From NCBI GenBank assembly GCA_035555595.1, contig DATMGK010000004.1, forward strand, positions 23,750-87,749: 64,000 nt of DNA. The letters are read 5' to 3'. Origin of the DNA: Croceibacterium_A sp035555595 (GTDB lineage: Bacteria > Pseudomonadota > Alphaproteobacteria > Sphingomonadales > Sphingomonadaceae). This document shows, one piece after another, positions 26,155 to 34,341 of the stretch. The translations under genes and the position numbers were made by a program. The number at the start of each line of letters is the position of its first letter. The first letter of the stretch is position 1. Below the pieces are notes generated by a model, which saw nothing but the letters and a program-made list of their open reading frames with translations, was not told where the DNA came from and did not search any database.

Positions 26155-26778
26155 TCAGGCGGTGCGGCGGACCAGTCGGCTCCCTCCCCGTGCCCGGAGC
26201 GTGGCGCCGAGCAGGAAGAAGCCGAGGATCATCATCGCCCAGGTCGATGGTTCTGGCACTGCGGGTACCACCGGCGGGGTCGGATCCACAGGATCGACAG
26301 GGCCGGGGCCCGGCGGGGTTCCACCACCGCCACCGCCGCCACCGATAGGGACGAGGTATCCGGGCGTGCCGCCGCCGTTGGGGAATGGTCCCCAGGTCGG
26401 GCTGGAAGGCGGAGCATCGGGTGCTGCTTCGGCAGGTGGATTGGCGAAGACAACAGGATCAGGCACCAGCATGGCGACTTCGTCCGCCGGGACGGGCGGC
26501 ACGCTGGCGCTGGTCAGTTCGGGATCGCGTTCGCGGACGCGGGGAAGCACCGAATCCACTGCATCGCGCACGACGGGGCCGCCCTTGGTGGCGAACAGCG
26601 CGCCTTCCGGGCGGGCGCCGGGCGAACGGTCGGCCATGAGAGAAAGCGGATCGTCGATGGTGTCGCCGATTGCAGCAATGGCAGGCGATTCACCGCCGCC
26701 CAGCAGAGCGCCACCACCGGCAGCTGACAATAGAAGCACTGCGGCCAAAGGCCAACGGCGGCGAAAATGCCCCAGCAT
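26155..26778 (-). CDS. PEP-CTERM sorting protein
   Basis: 207 aa from MLGHFRRRW (AAGG 8 nt upstream; an in-frame ATG at 26844 would extend it). It has an N-terminal signal helix (about 10-30), a Pro/Ala- and Gly-rich low-complexity middle (an 8-Gly run and PGPGPVDPVDPTPP), and a C-terminal sorting tail: VPEPSTWAMMILGFFLLGATLRARG, i.e. PEP motif, hydrophobic helix, basic end. Such proteins are cut by the exosortase XrtA or a relative and displayed on the surface. No exosortase is in the window. Confidence 0.8.
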   Translation of the reverse strand: MLGHFRRRWPLAAVLLLSAAGGGALLGGGESPAIAAIGDTIDDPLSLMADRSPGARPEGALFATKGGPVVRDAVDSVLPRVRERDPELTSASVPPVPADEVAMLVPDPVVFANPPAEAAPDAPPSSPTWGPFPNGGGTPGYLVPIGGGGGGGGTPPGPGPVDPVDPTPPVVPAVPEPSTWAMMILGFFLLGATLRARGGSRLVRRTA

Positions 26779-27030
26779 CGTCTTACCTTGCAGAATATTG
26801 GCCGGCGATATGGGCACGTGTAGCCCCCTGTATAGTTTCATCATCCTACCCCGGCAGTCCCTAAATAGGACATCGATTGCTCCATGTCACTGATTGAATG
26901 GTCATGGGAAGCGTTGCAACGGGCCGTGTGTCAAATTGGCACCCCCGCCGGGTGAATGGTAACTGGGCGAGGCGGCTTGCCAGCCTCGAACAGGGTCCCT
27001 AAGCCACGCCACGGCAGACAGGGGCCGCGT

Positions 27031-27687
27031 GTGAAGCTGATTATCGGCAACAGAAACTATTCCAGCTGGTCGCTGCGCGGCTGGCTTGCGGCCAGGCAGT
27101 CGGGCCTCGCGTTCGAGGAACTGACCGTTCACATCGATGGGGACGACTGGCAGGCTACCCGGCGTCAGGATGGGGAATTTCAGCCCTCTGCGGGCAAAGT
27201 CCCGGTGTTGTGGGATGGCGATGTCGTGGTGTGGGATTCGCTGGCGATCCTCGAATACCTCGCCGACAAGGTCGGGCGTGACCGGTTCTGGCCCAAGGAT
27301 GATGCCGCGCGGGGCATGGCCCGGGCGATGGTGGCGGAAATGCATTCCGCCTACCTGCCGCTGCGCCGCCTGATGCCGATGAACGTGCGCAAACGTATTG
27401 CGATCGAACTGACGGATGAGGCGCGGGCGGACATCGTCCGCATCCTCGGCCTCTGGGCAGAGGCGCGGGCGCGCTTCGGCAAGGGTGGGCCGTTCCTGTT
27501 CGGCACTTTCAGCGCGGCCGACATATTCTACGCCCCCATCGTCACCCGCTTCGTCACTTACGGCATTGGCGTGCCCGGCTTCGCACAGGCCTATATGCAG
27601 GCGATGTGGGAACATCCCTGGATGCAGGAATGGATTCATTCCGCCGAAGACGAACAGTGGGTGATCGAACAGTTCGAAGTGGCGTAA
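27031..27687 (+). CDS. Glutathione S-transferase family protein
   Basis: 218 aa from GTG (VKLIIGNRNYSSWSLRG). The thioredoxin-fold N-terminal domain has NYSSWSLR (Ser as likely activating residue), KVPVLWDGDVVVWDSLAI (cis-Pro and the glutathione-binding Ser), followed by an all-helical C-terminal domain. Member of the YfcF-like/maleylacetoacetate isomerase-like group. Substrate unknown. Four bp precede dapE, so the two are likely cotranscribed. Confidence 0.85.
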   Translation: MKLIIGNRNYSSWSLRGWLAARQSGLAFEELTVHIDGDDWQATRRQDGEFQPSAGKVPVLWDGDVVVWDSLAILEYLADKVGRDRFWPKDDAARGMARAMVAEMHSAYLPLRRLMPMNVRKRIAIELTDEARADIVRILGLWAEARARFGKGGPFLFGTFSAADIFYAPIVTRFVTYGIGVPGFAQAYMQAMWEHPWMQEWIHSAEDEQWVIEQFEVA

Positions 27688-27691
27688 CGCG

Positions 27692-28816
27692 GTGGACGCG
27701 GCCGACCTCGCCGAACGGCTGATTGCCTGCGAAAGCGTCACCCCCGCGCGGGGGGCGGTGTTCGATGCGCTGCAGGACATGCTCGCCCCGCTGGGGTTTG
27801 ATGTTCATCGCTTCGTCGCGGGTGATGCGCCGGATGGACCAGTCGAAAACCTCTTCGCGGTTCGTCGCGGTCCCCCCGGATCGAGGCATTTTGCTTTCGC
27901 CGGCCATGTCGATGTCGTGCCCCCCGGCGGGGGCTGGGCCAGCGGCGCCTTCGCGCCTGAACGGCGGCACGGGCTGCTCTACGGGCGCGGCGCGGTGGAC
28001 ATGAAAGGTGCGGTGGCGGCCATGGTGGCGGCCATGGCCGATGTGCCGCCGGATGCCGGCACCGTCAGCTTCATCATCACGGGTGACGAGGAAGGCCCTG
28101 CCATCCACGGCACGCGGGCTCTGATCGATCTGATGCGCGCGCAGGGAGAAATCCCTGATCTGTGCCTGGTGGGTGAACCGACTTCGGTCATCCGGCTGGG
28201 TGACATGGTGAAGATCGGCCGCCGTGGTTCGGTGAACGTGTTTCTGGAAGTCGCTGGCACGCAGGGCCACGTCGCCTATCCCCATCTGGCCGATAACCCC
28301 ATCCCGCGCCTCGTCGCCATGCTGGCCGAACTCGATGCGCTGGTGCTGGATGAGGGGACCGAATGGTTCCAGTCCTCCAATCTTGAGATCACGGAACTGG
28401 AAGTCGGCAACCCGGCGCACAACGTGATTCCGGAACGGGCGAAGGCGCGCATTTCAATCCGCTTCAACGATTTGCACAGCGGTGCTGGCCTTGGTGAACA
28501 GGTGGACGCCATTGCCGCGCGCCACGGCGGTTCGGCCCTGCCGGTGATCTCCGGCGAACCGTTCCTTACCCCGCCGGGCGCGTTCTCTGCCATCGTGGCT
28601 TCCGCGATTGCGGCGGAAACCGGCCTTACGCCTGAACTATCGACTAGCGGCGGCACATCCGATGCGCGGTTCCTCAAGGATCTGTGCCCGGTGATCGAAT
28701 TCGGCCTCGTCAACGCGACGATGCACAAGGCCGATGAAGCCGTGGCGCTGGACGATCTGGATACACTGGTCCGCATATACCGGCGCATCACGCTGGCGGT
28801 GCTCGCGGGGCTATAG
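27692..28816 (+). CDS. dapE: Succinyl-diaminopimelate desuccinylase
   Basis: 374 aa with GTG start (MDAADLAERLIA). M20 family di-zinc fold: FAGHVDVVPPG (first metal His), GRGAVDMKGAVAAM (bridging Asp), TGDEEGPA (catalytic Glu), and MHKADE near the end. It removes succinate from N-succinyl-LL-2,6-diaminopimelate in lysine and peptidoglycan precursor synthesis. dapB of the same pathway is 2.5 kb downstream. Confidence 0.94.
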   Translation: MDAADLAERLIACESVTPARGAVFDALQDMLAPLGFDVHRFVAGDAPDGPVENLFAVRRGPPGSRHFAFAGHVDVVPPGGGWASGAFAPERRHGLLYGRGAVDMKGAVAAMVAAMADVPPDAGTVSFIITGDEEGPAIHGTRALIDLMRAQGEIPDLCLVGEPTSVIRLGDMVKIGRRGSVNVFLEVAGTQGHVAYPHLADNPIPRLVAMLAELDALVLDEGTEWFQSSNLEITELEVGNPAHNVIPERAKARISIRFNDLHSGAGLGEQVDAIAARHGGSALPVISGEPFLTPPGAFSAIVASAIAAETGLTPELSTSGGTSDARFLKDLCPVIEFGLVNATMHKADEAVALDDLDTLVRIYRRITLAVLAGL

Positions 28817-28885
28817 CGCCCGGCTTGACCGCTCCGTGTGTCGCCGCGCTCGACATGGGCGGCCTCGCATGAAAGAGTGCGCCGA

Positions 28886-30208
28886 ATGACTAGCGACGCC
28901 GCCGAAATCGCCTGCGAAGCCAGCCCATCCGGTCATGGCAAGCTCCAGCTCCGCATCCTCATCGGCTTCATCGCCGGGTTAGTTGGGGGATTGCTGACTT
29001 ACACTTTGGCGCGCGATGCGGCTTGGGTCGGCACTGTGGTGACTTATGTGACCGGGCCGATCGGCCAGATATTCCTGCGGCTGCTGTTCATGCTGGTGAT
29101 CCCGCTGCTGTTTTCCGCGCTGGTCGTCGGCATTGCGGAAATGGGGGAGATACGGGCGCTGCGTCGCATCGGGCTCACCACGCTGGTCTATACCGTTGTC
29201 GTCTCCAGCATCGCGGTCGCGATCTCGCTCGCGGCGGTCAACCTGCTGCGTCCCGGCGATGGTGTGGACCCGCTCGCGGCGCAGGAACTTCTGGCGCAGG
29301 GTGGGGAGGGCGCTCGCGGTATCGTCGCCGCTTCGGCGGAAAGCGAAGCCGGGGTCAACGCGGTGGTCGCGATCGTTCCCAGCAACGTTATTTCCGCGAT
29401 GTCGAATAACGACATTCTCGCGGTGATGTTCTTCGCCCTGTTCTTCGGCATCGGGCTGCTGCTGGTTCAGACGCCCCGAACAGCCACGCTGAAAGACGCT
29501 GTGGAGGGTGTGTTCGAAGTGGCGATGAAGCTGATCGGCTTCGTCATCCAACTCGCCCCGCTGGCCATCTTCTGCTTCATGTTCAATCTCTCGGCCCAGT
29601 TCGGCTGGGACCTGCTGCTGAAGCTGGCGGCCTTCGTGGGCGTGGTGCTGCTGGCGCTCGGGTTGCAGATGTTCGGCGTGTTCCCGCTGTTGCTGCGTTT
29701 CCTCGCCCGCAAGAGCCCGGTCGCCTTCTTCCGCGAAACGCGGGAAGCGAGCGTCATGGCGTTCTCCACCGCCAGTTCCAACGCCACGCTGCCCACCGCG
29801 CTGCGGGTGGCCGAGACCCAGCTTCGCCTGCCGCCGAAAATCTCGCGTTTCGTGCTTACGATCGGGGCCACCGCCAACCAGAACGGCACGGCGATGTTCG
29901 AAGGGGTGACAGTGCTGTTCCTCGCCCAGTTCTTCGGCGTGGATCTGTCGCTTAGCGATCAGCTGTTCGTGATGCTGGTCTGCATTCTGGCGGGCATCGG
30001 CACGGCCGGGGTGCCCGGCGGGTCACTGCCGGTTATCGCGTTGATCCTGTCCGGCGTGGGCGTGCCGCCGGAAGGGATCGGCCTGATTCTCGGCGTGGAC
30101 CGGTTCCTGGACATGTGCCGCACGGCGCTGAACGTGATCGGCGATCTGGTCGCCGCGCAGGTGATCAGCGCCTTCAACAGCGATCCTGAAACAGCTCCGG
30201 CCAGTTAG
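28886..30208 (+). CDS. Dicarboxylate/amino acid:cation symporter (DAACS family)
   Basis: 440 aa from MTSDAAEIA; an upstream start at 28838 would add 16 residues without family similarity. Eight membrane helices plus two re-entrant loops are predicted, with the family SSNATLPT and GTAMFEGV segments (TGATANQNGTAMF) that bind substrate and cations. Members import succinate, malate, fumarate or glutamate with Na+ or H+. Which substrate cannot be told. Confidence 0.9.
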   Translation: MTSDAAEIACEASPSGHGKLQLRILIGFIAGLVGGLLTYTLARDAAWVGTVVTYVTGPIGQIFLRLLFMLVIPLLFSALVVGIAEMGEIRALRRIGLTTLVYTVVVSSIAVAISLAAVNLLRPGDGVDPLAAQELLAQGGEGARGIVAASAESEAGVNAVVAIVPSNVISAMSNNDILAVMFFALFFGIGLLLVQTPRTATLKDAVEGVFEVAMKLIGFVIQLAPLAIFCFMFNLSAQFGWDLLLKLAAFVGVVLLALGLQMFGVFPLLLRFLARKSPVAFFRETREASVMAFSTASSNATLPTALRVAETQLRLPPKISRFVLTIGATANQNGTAMFEGVTVLFLAQFFGVDLSLSDQLFVMLVCILAGIGTAGVPGGSLPVIALILSGVGVPPEGIGLILGVDRFLDMCRTALNVIGDLVAAQVISAFNSDPETAPAS

Positions 30209-30610
30209 CTAGCGCGCTTCGTTCGGGGTCAGCGTCACCGGCACGAACTTGCCCAGTCCGCATGTTGGCGCGCCCACGCCGCCGGATTGCAGGACCGTTA
30301 TCGTATCCGTGCTGCAAAGCTGCGAATTCACGGTGCGATAGGCAAAGCGTTTCTCGAACCCCAGCGGGCTGCACGCCACCGGCAGGGTGTTGCGATAGAC
30401 CTTGCCACCGCGCATCACGAAATCGATCGTGCGGTTGTCATGCACAACGGTGTTGCTGATGCTGTTGGTGGAAACGCAGTTTTCAGGCTCCCCCGCCACG
30501 GTGGCGGCAGGCACATTATTACGCGGGGTGGTGCCGGGTTCCGGCGCGCAGCCTGCCAGCGCGGCGGCAGTGGCGGTAACCAGCGATAAAGCGATCAGGC
30601 GATTGGTCAT
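30209..30610 (-). CDS. Small lipoprotein (DUF6491-like)
   Basis: 133 aa. Lipobox ALAGC (Cys about 20). The mature part has EPENCVSTNSISNTVVHDNRTIDFVM and ACSPLGFEKRFAYRTVNSQLCSTDTITV, with four Cys that could form two disulphides. The DUF6491 assignment is by recall and tentative; function unknown. Its stop touches the stop of the symporter on the other strand (no gap). Confidence 0.7.
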   Translation of the reverse strand: MTNRLIALSLVTATAAALAGCAPEPGTTPRNNVPAATVAGEPENCVSTNSISNTVVHDNRTIDFVMRGGKVYRNTLPVACSPLGFEKRFAYRTVNSQLCSTDTITVLQSGGVGAPTCGLGKFVPVTLTPNEAR

Positions 30611-30642
30611 GATCTGTCTCCCGGCGGGTATCTATGTCATCC

Positions 30643-31317
30643 CTATGACGGAGCCGATGGCCGCCTGCCTTTGCCAACGGGCTGTTCCAGTATCTTGTTC
30701 CGATAGGCGCACAGATCCTCCACCACGCAGCGCCAGCATTCGGGCGCGCGGGCCTTGCAGGTATATCGCCCATGCAGGATCAGCCAGTGATGCGCGTGCA
30801 GCCGGAATGGCTGCGGCACCACTTTCTCCAGCTTCGCCTCGACCTGTTCGGGGGTCTTGCCCGGCGCCATCCCGGTGCGATTGCCCACGCGGAAGATGTG
30901 CGTGTCGACGGCGAAGGTTTCCTGCCCGAACCAGCAATTGAGCACTACGTTGGCCGTTTTACGTCCCACGCCGGGCAGGCGGACCAGTTCCTCGCGGCTG
31001 TCAGGCACCTCGCTGTGGTATTCTTCCACCAGCATGCGCGACAGGGCGATCACGTTCTTGGCCTTGGAATTGAACAGGCCGATGGTCTTGATGTGATCCT
31101 TCAGCCCTTCTTCGCCCAGTTCCAGCATCTGTTCGGGCGTTTTTACTTCCGCGAACAGCCGCCGCGTGGCCTTGTTCACGCCCACGTCCGTCGCCTGCGC
31201 GGAAAGCGCAACGGCCACGACCAGTTGATAGGCATTGCCGTATTCCAGCTCGGTTTCCGGGGCCGGATTATCCTCGGCCAGACGGCGAAAGAACTCGAAA
31301 ACCTGCTCTTTCTTCAA
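30643..31317 (-). CDS. nth: Endonuclease III
   Basis: 224 aa with TTG start (L/MKKEQVFEFFRRL), overlapping the dapB stop by 4 nt (TTGA). Helix-hairpin-helix LPGVGRKTANVV, the catalytic Asp in AVDTHIFRV and lysine in the HhH, and a complete 4Fe-4S loop C-x6-C-x2-C-x5-C (CKARAPECWRCVVEDLC). It removes oxidised pyrimidines in base-excision repair. A longer frame upstream runs into dapB and is not needed. Confidence 0.95.
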   Translation of the reverse strand: MKKEQVFEFFRRLAEDNPAPETELEYGNAYQLVVAVALSAQATDVGVNKATRRLFAEVKTPEQMLELGEEGLKDHIKTIGLFNSKAKNVIALSRMLVEEYHSEVPDSREELVRLPGVGRKTANVVLNCWFGQETFAVDTHIFRVGNRTGMAPGKTPEQVEAKLEKVVPQPFRLHAHHWLILHGRYTCKARAPECWRCVVEDLCAYRNKILEQPVGKGRRPSAPS

Positions 31318-32042
31318 AGGCCCAGTACCTGCCCCATGCGATAGCGGCCCGGCGCCTGCCCGATCAGCCACGCCGCACCGCGAATCGCACCATGGGCGAA
31401 GATCATGCGGTCTTCCGCGCTGTGCGACAGGGTCAGCCGTTCCTGATCTCCGGCCAGAATTACACTGTGTTCGCCCGCAACCGTGCCCCCGCGCAGGGAT
31501 GCGAAGCCGATCGTGCCAGTTTCACGCGCGCCGGTGTGGCCGTATCGGCCCGGCCCATCGGGGGCATGGAAATCAATACCCCGGCCCTCCGCCGCCGCCT
31601 CGCCCAGCAGCAGAGCGGTGCCGGACGGCGCATCGACTTTCATTCGGTGGTGCATTTCCAGAATCTCGATGTCCCATTCCGGTCCCAGCCGCGCGGCGGC
31701 TTCCTTCACCAGATGGGCCAGCAGCGTCACGCCCAGAGAGGTATTGCCGGTTTGCAGCACGGGAATGGCCAGCGATGCCGAATCGACTGTGGCGTGGTGG
31801 CGGTCCTCCAGCCCGGTGGTGCCCACCAGAATCGGGATGCCCGCACCGATGGCGGCATGGAGATTGGCCTCCAGCGCGGATGGCGCGGAAAAATCCACCA
31901 GCGCGTCGCTGCGGTCGGCCAGCCCGGCCACATCGCCGCCGCGATCCACGCCGCCGGCGTTTTCATGCCCAGCGGCCTCGATCGCGCGGGCCAGCGCCTG
32001 CCCCATGCGTCCTTCGCTGCCAATTATCCCGATGCGTGCCAT
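31314..32042 (-). CDS. dapB: 4-hydroxy-tetrahydrodipicolinate reductase
   Basis: 242 aa. N-terminal Rossmann fold IGIIGSEGRMGQA (NADPH), VDFSAPSA, GTTGL, and the catalytic/signature EMHHRMKVDAPSGTAL. It makes tetrahydrodipicolinate for lysine and diaminopimelate. It precedes nth (4-nt overlap) and is divergent from the sirtuin gene. The same pathway gene dapE lies 3.2 kb away on the other strand. Confidence 0.96.
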   Translation of the reverse strand: MARIGIIGSEGRMGQALARAIEAAGHENAGGVDRGGDVAGLADRSDALVDFSAPSALEANLHAAIGAGIPILVGTTGLEDRHHATVDSASLAIPVLQTGNTSLGVTLLAHLVKEAAARLGPEWDIEILEMHHRMKVDAPSGTALLLGEAAAEGRGIDFHAPDGPGRYGHTGARETGTIGFASLRGGTVAGEHSVILAGDQERLTLSHSAEDRMIFAHGAIRGAAWLIGQAPGRYRMGQVLGL

Positions 32043-32077
32043 TGCTTGTCCCCGTAGCCGCGTGCTTCATGCGGGCA

Positions 32078-32776
32078 ATGACCGGCATTCGCAACCTCGT
32101 GATCCTCACCGGCGCGGGAATCAGCGCCGAAAGCGGCCTGCGCACGTTCCGCGCCGAAGACGGCCTGTGGGAAGATCACCGCGTGGAAGATGTTGCTACG
32201 CCCGATGCCTTCCGGCGCGATCCGGAACTGGTGCAGCGCTTCTATGACGAACGCCGGGCAGGCGTGCAGGCGGCGTTGCCTAATTCCGCCCATCACGCGC
32301 TCGCCCGCCTTGATGCCGAATGGACGGGGGAACTGCTGATCGTCACCCAGAACATCGATGATCTGCACGAACGTGCCGGGGCCAGCCGCGTGCTGCACAT
32401 GCATGGAGAGGCGCTTTCCGTCTGGTGCACCGCCTGCGATGCCCGTCATCACTGGGAATGGACGCTGCTCGACACACCGCCGTGCCCCGCCTGCGGCACC
32501 ATCGCGCTGCGTCCTGACATCGTCTGGTTCGGCGAGATGCCTTACCGGATGGACGAGATCTTCCGCGCCCTCAGCCGCGCGGACATGTTCGTTTCCATCG
32601 GCACATCCGGCGCGGTCTACCCGGCAGCGGGCTTCGTGCAGCAGGCAGCCAGCGCCGGTGCGCGGACGCTGGAACTCAATCTCGAACGCAGCCAGGGCTC
32701 CGGTTGGTTTGATGAGACGCGGCCGGGCCGGGCGAGCGATCTTGTCCCCGCGTGGGTGGAGGAGATGTTGGCATGA
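32078..32776 (+). CDS. Sir2-family NAD-dependent deacylase
   Basis: 232 aa from MTGIRNLVILTG (ATG at 32069 possible). Sirtuin signatures: TGAGISAESGLRTFR, TQNIDDLH, HMHGE, four zinc cysteines CTAC...CPAC, RPDIVWFGEMP and GTSGAVYPAAGF. The helix with FYDERR contains the Tyr-x-x-Arg pair (class III, SIRT5/CobB type), which binds acidic acyl groups, so desuccinylase/demalonylase activity is possible as well as deacetylation. The next gene overlaps by 4 nt. Confidence 0.93.
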   Translation: MTGIRNLVILTGAGISAESGLRTFRAEDGLWEDHRVEDVATPDAFRRDPELVQRFYDERRAGVQAALPNSAHHALARLDAEWTGELLIVTQNIDDLHERAGASRVLHMHGEALSVWCTACDARHHWEWTLLDTPPCPACGTIALRPDIVWFGEMPYRMDEIFRALSRADMFVSIGTSGAVYPAAGFVQQAASAGARTLELNLERSQGSGWFDETRPGRASDLVPAWVEEMLA

Positions 32777-33111
32777 CTGATCATCACGGAAGCTGCCATT
32801 GCGGGCGGATCACGTTGACTTTGCGCGAAACGCCCGGCGATGTCTCGGAATGCAATTGCTCGCTGTGCCGCCGCACCGCGGGGCTGTGGCATTATTGCGC
32901 GGCGGATGCAGTCTCGGTCGAAGGGGAAGGGGTCGCCTATATCCAGGGAGATCGCACGCTGGCGACGTGGCAATGCCCCACTTGCGGCAGCATCACGCAC
33001 TGGACGCCTCTCGATCCGAATTACCCCCGCATGGGGGTCAATCTCAGGATGTTCGAACCGTCGCTATGGCACGACCTCCCCCGCCGCTTCATCGACGGGG
33101 CCAGTTACTAG
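32773..33111 (+). CDS. GFA-family (glutathione-dependent formaldehyde-activating) zinc protein
   Basis: 112 aa from MTDHHGS. CHCGR, CNCSLCRR and CPTCGSITHW are the zinc-binding cysteine sets of the GFA/CENP-V fold. It overlaps the sirtuin stop by 4 nt (ATGA), so they are translated as a unit. True substrate is not known; the name reflects the family, not demonstrated activity. Its stop overlaps that of the moeB-like gene. Confidence 0.85.
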   Translation: MTDHHGSCHCGRITLTLRETPGDVSECNCSLCRRTAGLWHYCAADAVSVEGEGVAYIQGDRTLATWQCPTCGSITHWTPLDPNYPRMGVNLRMFEPSLWHDLPRRFIDGASY

Positions 33112-33875
33112 CGGAAACACGCCCCGCACTCAGGGTCCTTCGCGATTCGCATCGTCCGCAGCGCCGGGACTAGCCCGTCCAGCACATGCAGCTTGCCCCA
33201 TTGTGGATCGCCCATGCCGCCAACCGGGGCCAGCAGAACGCGCACGGCCTGCATTGCGGCGAACGTGCCCGCCCATCCGGCCATCGCGCCCAGCATCCCG
33301 TCTTCCGCGCAGGTATCGCAATCATCCGCATCGAACGCGTCGCCGACATAACAGCGATAGCAGGGCTGATCGGCCATATGCCCGGCGAAGGCGCCGACCT
33401 GTCCCTGAAATCGGCCCACGGCGGCGGATAGAAGCGGCACATTCGCCGCGACGCAGGCGTCGGACACGGCCAGCCGGGTGGCGAAGTTGTCGCAGCCGTC
33501 CAGCACCAGATGCGTCCCCGCGATCAGATCGGCGGCATTGGCGGCGGTGATACGTTCGGTGACGGCACGCACATTCAGCGCGGGGTCGAATGCGCCGCCC
33601 CAGTTCGCCGCCGCTGCGGCCTTGCCTTGCCCGACCGATTCGGCCCGATAGATTGTCTGCCGTTGAAGGTTGCTTTCCTCCACCCGGTCATCGTCCACCA
33701 GCACCAGCGATCCGATTCCCGCTGCGGCCAGATATTGCAGCGCGGGCGATCCGATCCCGCCTACGCCGATCAGGGTCACGCTTGCCTGCGCCAGCACAGC
33801 CTGCCCCGCGCCGCCGATTTCGGGCAGCACGATATGGCGGGCAAAGCGGTTCAGGCGATCAGGGGGCAAATTCAT
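33108..33875 (-). CDS. MoeB/ThiF/HesA-family adenylyltransferase
   Basis: 255 aa from MNLPPDRLNRF; an upstream start at 33935 adds residues before the conserved RFARHIVLPEIGG. The E1-like ATP-binding loop is GVGGIGSPALQYLAAAG, with DDDRVEESNLQRQ, and C-terminal CYRCYVG and CDTCAEDG zinc-like cysteines. It activates the C-terminus of a ubiquitin-fold sulfur carrier (MoaD or ThiS) for molybdopterin or thiazole synthesis. No moaD or thiS is adjacent, so which pathway is open. Its ATG overlaps the DUF983 stop (ATGA). Confidence 0.88.
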   Translation of the reverse strand: MNLPPDRLNRFARHIVLPEIGGAGQAVLAQASVTLIGVGGIGSPALQYLAAAGIGSLVLVDDDRVEESNLQRQTIYRAESVGQGKAAAAANWGGAFDPALNVRAVTERITAANAADLIAGTHLVLDGCDNFATRLAVSDACVAANVPLLSAAVGRFQGQVGAFAGHMADQPCYRCYVGDAFDADDCDTCAEDGMLGAMAGWAGTFAAMQAVRVLLAPVGGMGDPQWGKLHVLDGLVPALRTMRIAKDPECGACFR

Positions 33876-34282
33876 GGCTCGTTGCCAGGCGGGGTGGGCC
33901 GCTCGCGGCGGAAATCGCCCAGCGCCAACCACCATTGGGCGGCGATCACCGCACCCTTGGCCGGTTGGATAAGCGCCAGCATCAGCGCGATGGAAAGCGG
34001 CACGATAATCGCCCCCGCAGCCAGAGCTGAAAGGTCGTATTCAAGCACCAGCGTCACCAGCAAAGGCACGGTGATGTGCCCGGTCAGGAAGATGGAGATA
34101 TAGGCCGGGAAATCGTCGGCATGCTGCGGCGTCCAGTCCATCCTGCACGCCGCGCACCGGTCAACGGGCTTCAGCCATCTGCGGAACAGCCGTCCCTCGC
34201 CACAGCGCGGGCACTTGCACAGTGCGCCGCGTGTGGCTGCTTCCATAAAGCTGTGTGGCAGCGCGGCCGGAACGGGGGACAT
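33872..34282 (-). CDS. DUF983 family zinc-ribbon membrane protein
   Basis: 136 aa. CPRCGEGRLF and CAACRMDW zinc ribbon at about 24-50, then two or three membrane segments (YISIFLTGHITVPLLVTLVL and AAGAIIVPLSIALMLALI). Small inner-membrane family of unknown function, frequent beside cytochrome c oxidase or moeB-like genes in alphaproteobacteria. It precedes the MoeB-like gene with a 4-nt overlap. Confidence 0.85.
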   Translation of the reverse strand: MSPVPAALPHSFMEAATRGALCKCPRCGEGRLFRRWLKPVDRCAACRMDWTPQHADDFPAYISIFLTGHITVPLLVTLVLEYDLSALAAGAIIVPLSIALMLALIQPAKGAVIAAQWWLALGDFRRERPTPPGNEP

Positions 34283-34341
34283 GCCGCCCCTTTAAGGTCG
34301 GCACCCGAAAACGGCAACGGGCAGGCTTGGGGTCAGGAACC

